From positions 1 through 9,547 of the forward strand of contig JAPLYA010000063.1 in assembly GCA_026395775.1 (NCBI GenBank): a stretch of DNA of 9,547 bases, in the 5' to 3' direction. Shown here piece after piece: positions 7,001-9,547 of the stretch. Origin of the DNA: Candidatus Pacearchaeota archaeon. GTDB taxonomy: Archaea > Nanobdellota > Nanobdellia > Pacearchaeales > GW2011-AR1. A program made the position numbers and the translations under genes. The first letter of the stretch is position 1, and each line of letters starts with the position of its first letter. A model generated the notes under the pieces. It had not been told where the DNA came from, did not search any database, and worked only from the letters and a program-made list of their open reading frames with translations.

Positions 7001-8354
7001 TTTCTCCGTTATAATATCCCCAGAAATCATAAGCATACTCGCTGAAATCAGGATTATTATCATAGGAAAATTCAGTAGCAGGCAGCTCTCCAGAGTCAGT
7101 CCCAATTGTTTTTATACTTTTTAATGTTAGCTTGCCATCAGCTAATTCATCAACACCAGAAGCATATTCAAACAAAGTCTTGCTTAAAATATCTGTCTTG
7201 CCAATTCTTCTTAATTCAATACTGTCAAGCCTCAAAGGAGAATTATCATTCTTGTCCTTAGCATCATCTCTGTCATCTGCTGTTACAAATGTAGAATTAT
7301 ACAAACTAGTTATAATATTAACAGGATATACAAAATTAATATCAAACTCGTAAGCTTTATACTTGTAATACTCTACTACTGCTGCATTTTCCTCCCAATT
7401 ATAGTAGAAATAATCAGCAGTTGGAAATCTGTAGCTCATATTCTCTTCTTTATACAAAACCTTAGCCCAAGCTCCATAATCTTCTGTTCCAAGTCCGGCA
7501 GGAAAATTATCTTGATAATCAAATCCCTGAATTTCAGTCAAATACCATGCATATGCATATGTTTCACCTTCCAAGGAACTATTCAAACTCCAATAACATC
7601 CTGTTTCTAATGGAAATACTGAAATATTCCATAAAATCATCTGAGTAATTTGATTCTTGTCATCCTCATCAACACCCGGAATACAATTAACATCTGCCAA
7701 AGCCTTCTGAGCTTCTGTTAAGTTTGTAATATTAAGAAGATAATCGCGGACTAGTATAAAATCTAAAATAGATATTCCCCCGTTTTGAGATACATCTCCA
7801 AGAAGATTTCCTTCTGTAGCACTTCCTTTAACTTTTTCAGAAAAGTTATAAGCAGCAGTATAGGCAACTTTTCCAAAAATATATTTTGTTCCATCTGTTG
7901 TTGTAATATTCCACTCAACAATGCCATCAGAAGCATCATCATGCTCTATTTTTAATAAACTCCAGCTTAGTGTTCCAAAGCTTTTGCTGTCATTTGCAAT
8001 TAATCTCCCAAAAGGAGAGAAATAATTATCCTGATTTGTTCCTTCATCTGCATTCAACCATCCATTTGCAGAATCATCTATCTCCCCAACAACACTCCTT
8101 GTTATTGCTAAATTATTTGTGTTAAATCCTAAACCAACCCACGAAGCCTCATCAAAAACTTTTATTCCAGGATTATAACTTACAGCAATAGGGAAATTAA
8201 TCCCGCTTCCAGGAACATTTGTTGAATAAACACTGCTTCCTCCTGATTCAACAATACTTGGGTCAGCATTATTAACATAAGCACTTACAACTCCAATCAT
8301 CAAGGCAAAAGCTAATATTAATGCAAAAGCAACTTTTTTATTTTGTGTTTTCAT
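4014..8354 (-). CDS. Giant secreted RHS/YD-repeat protein with inserted dockerin-like domain, lacking an RHS core
   Basis: The protein has 1446 residues. Residues 1-25 are a signal peptide (VSA|Y). Residues 45-100 resemble Bacteroidota RHS proteins: INFPIAVSYNPGIKV, then ASWVGLGF and ITRSVVGEIDD; further family-like blocks are YDFWGYYNG (442-450), LPSGGYVNYSYE (479-490) and KGAGIRLASSSVSDG (506-520). A dockerin-like domain at about 185-245 interrupts this region. YD repeats occupy about 755-1410, for example YDSYGNLLTSKDALGN, YEYDAVGNLVKETDALG and YAYDNLGRLTE; such repeats form a hollow beta-shell in known RHS and TcC structures. A DxDxDG motif starts at D735. The chain ends at VIGEKSWRNS, just where an RHS core would be expected, so it is coreless. 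I count close to thirty NxS/T sequons, fitting a glycosylated archaeal surface protein. It begins 15 bp after the upstream LamG-RHS gene, without a Shine-Dalgarno sequence. RHS identity is firm; adhesin versus toxin carrier is open. Confidence 0.9.
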   Translation of the reverse strand: MKTQNKKVAFALILAFALMIGVVSAYVNNADPSIVESGGSSVYSTNVPGSGINFPIAVSYNPGIKVFDEASWVGLGFNTNNLAITRSVVGEIDDSANGWLNADEGTNQDNYFSPFGRLIANDSKSFGTLSWSLLKIEHDDASDGIVEWNITTTDGTKYIFGKVAYTAAYNFSEKVKGSATEGNLLGDVSQNGGISILDFILVRDYLLNITNLTEAQKALADVNCIPGVDEDDKNQITQMILWNISVFPLETGCYWSLNSSLEGETYAYAWYLTEIQGFDYQDNFPAGLGTEDYGAWAKVLYKEENMSYRFPTADYFYYNWEENAAVVEYYKYKAYEFDINFVYPVNIITSLYNSTFVTADDRDDAKDKNDNSPLRLDSIELRRIGKTDILSKTLFEYASGVDELADGKLTLKSIKTIGTDSGELPATEFSYDNNPDFSEYAYDFWGYYNGETGNNNTYSDNHGTDSSSSDAWSLSSIKLPSGGYVNYSYESNEYDYEQDDNIGNTKGAGIRLASSSVSDGVDTGYGAEITTNYYYGTGVVNHALDKDNRRIIDSSIDMFSGSYVEYEDIGSETEGNGRTTAYYVTSKQAPDSGIDNSYKRGIAETSVMKNGAGENLSTSQVGYRVIPIGSFDNSRYQSGIVIVDNSTSEMYGLSYTANYEYNSNYLLNKIKYYDLIQTYEYGYESDCTNFASENRYGIVTKSKTYAGSVSDANMKYYSRINGCGKYINSSEVWLDVDSDGYDAGDKWIKAEYTSYDSYGNLLTSKDALGNEFNTRYDSIYNAYPVYGWNPEYGSSGNPSWRVGYNDYGMADNVTDENSQVTKFYYDEFWRTSNISLPGDSGNINYDYYYSSSLSSGDLNKLGVSLKTNESDYVTSEVYSDGLGRAKGSLLVAGGDYENPDAVSYNEFNSIGAISGVTSPEASEGFYDPIGGLNIGKAEYSYMQEPLMRPSFIKEPDNITSSFSYGASGDYLYATLTDQDGLTVSSYADKYGRIVKTVDQLGVESLYEYDAVGNLVKETDALGINRTYAYDNLGRLTESWNINSGAFTTSYDDNSQVVNVSDEASTVKYYYDNIGRLVKTESNSNNISYRYDDYDINNTGEFVYSLGKLTKAEDKASREYYFYDNKGLLRIVNVTIFAQGASDLLGEENYILNYSYDSAGRLISFVDMNGDELEYKYNKFGQLVAIDRNNEMLSNYSYSISNGLGKQSILSLTMEWVYDNLGRKAGAKMSYLDYDYVKNYIYEFLNTYYPDGRVKAVYNVTYLPAEENKIMTSTYTERGQPEAVSMLVEEGYGEERAFKRVDVNLTYESAGDRIKKVLSDIEHPENSYDFTYAYTPGTDTLVSDSEYNYTYTANGLREATIDAATGDLVTEFEYDNFGDLSRAEGYKVEDYKRASGVTYYYHDLRGHTMKKVETNVVICSTCQPYNQTTVYYYNGDAVIGEKSWRNS
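4023..4027 (-). promoter_or_regulatory. Shine-Dalgarno GGAGG before the CxxC protein gene
   Basis: GGAGG lies inside the last codons of the RHS gene (Trp-Arg), 8 nt before ATG 4014 and 11 nt before ATG 4011. It is the only strong Shine-Dalgarno sequence I see in this window, which fits re-initiation on a downstream gene of a polycistronic mRNA. Confidence 0.65.
7620..7802 (-). other. Dockerin-like (paired EF-hand-like loop) insertion in the RHS protein
   Basis: This segment encodes residues 185-245. The first loop has the full 12-residue calcium spacing: D187, S189, N191, G192, I194, D198, followed by the helix FILVRDYLL as in type I dockerins. The second half, ADVNCIPGVDEDD, keeps D221, N223 and D232 but has I-P where D-G is usual, so it may bind calcium poorly; the helix QITQMIL follows. 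Dockerins bind cohesins on scaffold or surface proteins, and both occur in archaea outside cellulosomes. The flanking RHS blocks (TDGTKYIFG before, YAWYLTEIQ after) are normally close together, so the domain looks inserted. Confidence 0.72.
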
Positions 8355-8369
8355 TTTTTGTTTTTTATT

Positions 8370-9547
8370 TTAAGTTGTATAATATGAACCACTCCCACTT
8401 TCAGGACAATCATCAAGACAGCAGCTGCCATCACAAGGTTTATCTGCCCCTATTCCCCCACCACCAGCAGGATCCATCACATTGCTTCCAATCAGCAATC
8501 CAGTAACTAAATCATATTTTAATCCAGCCTGCCCAAATGTTTCTTCAACCTGAGGAGTTGCAGGCTCTCCAGACATATAATATTCCTGCTTCCATACAAT
8601 CTCATTTGTATCTGTATCAACAACAGCTTTTAATCTCCCGCCTAAATCTTTAATATAAGCATATATCTTCCCTGTATTCTTGTTAACTTTTGCAGCCAAT
8701 CCATCTGCTCCATAAATATAACCTATTTTCTTCGAAACAACAGTCAAATCTCTCAATTCAGTTGAAAACAAGCTGTTTGATGAATTTTTTATAGAAGCCT
8801 GATAAGTATAACTCCCCCTGTCAAGAACAGGCTTAACACTAAAGACAAATTTGTTAGAATCATACTTGTATAAATTTGAATAATATTCTTGTTTGGCTTC
8901 TTCACTTGATAAGGTTCTGTTCCACATCTTAACTTCATCTATATTTCCCACAAGCCTTTCTCCACCAATATCATAATAATAATTGCCTATATCTGGGTCT
9001 TCTGTTCTTCCTGACTTAGATACTTTTTCAATTCCATTTACATATATTTTATCTGTATCCAAGTCACTATCGTGAACAAAAACAAGATGCTGCCATTTAT
9101 TCTGCTGAACCCAACCGCTTGGAACACAAGTTGATTGATAATTCTCGCCAATATAAAGGCATATCTGGCCATCATATTCTCCAATCCAGTATGTTCCTTC
9201 AACAGGAGGATAAAACACGCTATTTCCAACAGGATAGCCAGCAAAAGTGCAGCCATAATAAACACAATCAGAATTAGTCTCTCTATTCACCCAAAGTTCA
9301 ACACTTAAATCACTAAAACCATCTAGTGAACTTCCATCTAGCTCCAAATAATTTGTGCCATTAAATTCATAACTTCCTCCATATTTCCCAGAAGCAGAAT
9401 ATTTCGCAGAATTAAAAGTTATTTGAGCATTTCCCCCAACAATATTAACAGGATAGCTGTCATTTTCCCCCAAGCTGGAACGATTATCAAAATTATACAT
9501 TAATCTTAAACTTGAATCAAATAAAGTAGAATTAGTTCCATTCCAAT
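8370..9547 (-). CDS. LamG domain plus shortened RHS core and Cys-rich tail, 5' part beyond right edge
   Basis: The frame is open through the right edge, so ATG 9500 is internal: 15 further codons precede it, giving W-N-G-T-N-S-T and then F-D-S-S-L-R-L, which leads into the LamG strand. Numbering from that Met, residues 1-210 form a LamG/concanavalin A-like domain: GGSYEFNGTNYLELDG, DLSVELWVN, KWQHLVFVHD, KIYVNG, GNIDEVKMWNRTLSSEEAKQEY. Residues 258-340 match an RHS core: YIYGADGLAAKV, DLGGRLKAVVD, IVWKQEYYMSGEP, FGQAGLKYDLVTGL. The usual RYYDP-x-x-GRF segment is missing and reduced to MDPAGGG. The tail CDGSCCLDDCPE has four Cys and no toxin domain follows. The missing N-terminal part probably carries a signal peptide and YD repeats, but this cannot be seen. 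It is the first gene of the cluster visible here; the next starts 15 bp after its stop. Confidence 0.85.
   Translation of the reverse strand, partial: WNGTNSTLFDSSLRLMYNFDNRSSLGENDSYPVNIVGGNAQITFNSAKYSASGKYGGSYEFNGTNYLELDGSSLDGFSDLSVELWVNRETNSDCVYYGCTFAGYPVGNSVFYPPVEGTYWIGEYDGQICLYIGENYQSTCVPSGWVQQNKWQHLVFVHDSDLDTDKIYVNGIEKVSKSGRTEDPDIGNYYYDIGGERLVGNIDEVKMWNRTLSSEEAKQEYYSNLYKYDSNKFVFSVKPVLDRGSYTYQASIKNSSNSLFSTELRDLTVVSKKIGYIYGADGLAAKVNKNTGKIYAYIKDLGGRLKAVVDTDTNEIVWKQEYYMSGEPATPQVEETFGQAGLKYDLVTGLLIGSNVMDPAGGGGIGADKPCDGSCCLDDCPESGSGSYYTT

Noticed and set aside
5526..7353. Several plus-strand open frames of 60-90 residues inside the RHS gene
   Set aside because: They are shadows of a long repetitive gene, with no start signals and no recognisable sequence.
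9498..9500. ATG 9500 as the start of the LamG-RHS gene
   Set aside because: The frame stays open to the window edge and the preceding codons encode the usual lead-in to a LamG domain, so this Met is internal.
1..9547. tRNA, rRNA, CRISPR array, insertion sequence or integrase
   Set aside because: I looked for cloverleaf stems, regularly spaced short identical repeats, transposase motifs and terminal inverted repeats and found none that hold up.

Overview
The window looks like part of the genome of an AT-rich archaeon, most likely a DPANN lineage of the Woesearchaeota/Pacearchaeota/Nanoarchaeota kind. The reasons are TTTATAAA/TTTATATA boxes placed as archaeal TATA boxes (two of them about 25 bp before start codons, implying leaderless transcripts), a DUF4143-type AAA ATPase, and large secreted proteins rich in N-glycosylation sequons with LamG and RHS modules. 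This placement is inferred from style and gene content; there is no marker gene.

Left part (1-912). A minus-strand AAA ATPase (AAA_14/DUF4143 type) runs off the left edge. Its promoter lies at 580-589, with a near-perfect palindrome over the expected transcription start. The remaining intergenic DNA (about 600-912) holds no convincing gene. It is built from two to three diverged tandem copies of a roughly 120-bp unit and contains an 8-bp perfect hairpin.

Middle part (913-3027). A small two-helix membrane protein (minus) and a two-gene plus-strand operon diverge from a 98-bp promoter region. Both TATA boxes sit inside inverted repeats at the same distance from their start codons. The operon encodes an unrecognised soluble protein and a Tat-signal protein with a transglutaminase-like Cys-His-Asp core followed by helical, TPR-like sequence.

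Right part (3052-9547, minus strand, read from right to left). This is a compact cluster of secreted proteins. First comes the C-terminal part of a protein that enters from the right edge, with a LamG domain, a shortened RHS core and a Cys-rich tail. After 15 bp comes a 1446-residue secreted RHS/YD-repeat protein. It has a Bacteroidota-like N-terminal region and a dockerin-like domain inserted in it, and it stops before any RHS core. Its stop codon overlaps the start of a 320-residue secreted or membrane-anchored protein with a CxxC-x11-CxxC motif, behind a perfect GGAGG. The three genes look co-transcribed. Together they resemble a rearranged or split archaeal RHS (polymorphic-toxin-like or adhesin-like) locus whose parts are distributed over separate polypeptides. 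No toxin domain or immunity protein could be recognised, so a role in antagonism, cell contact or surface architecture remains inference.
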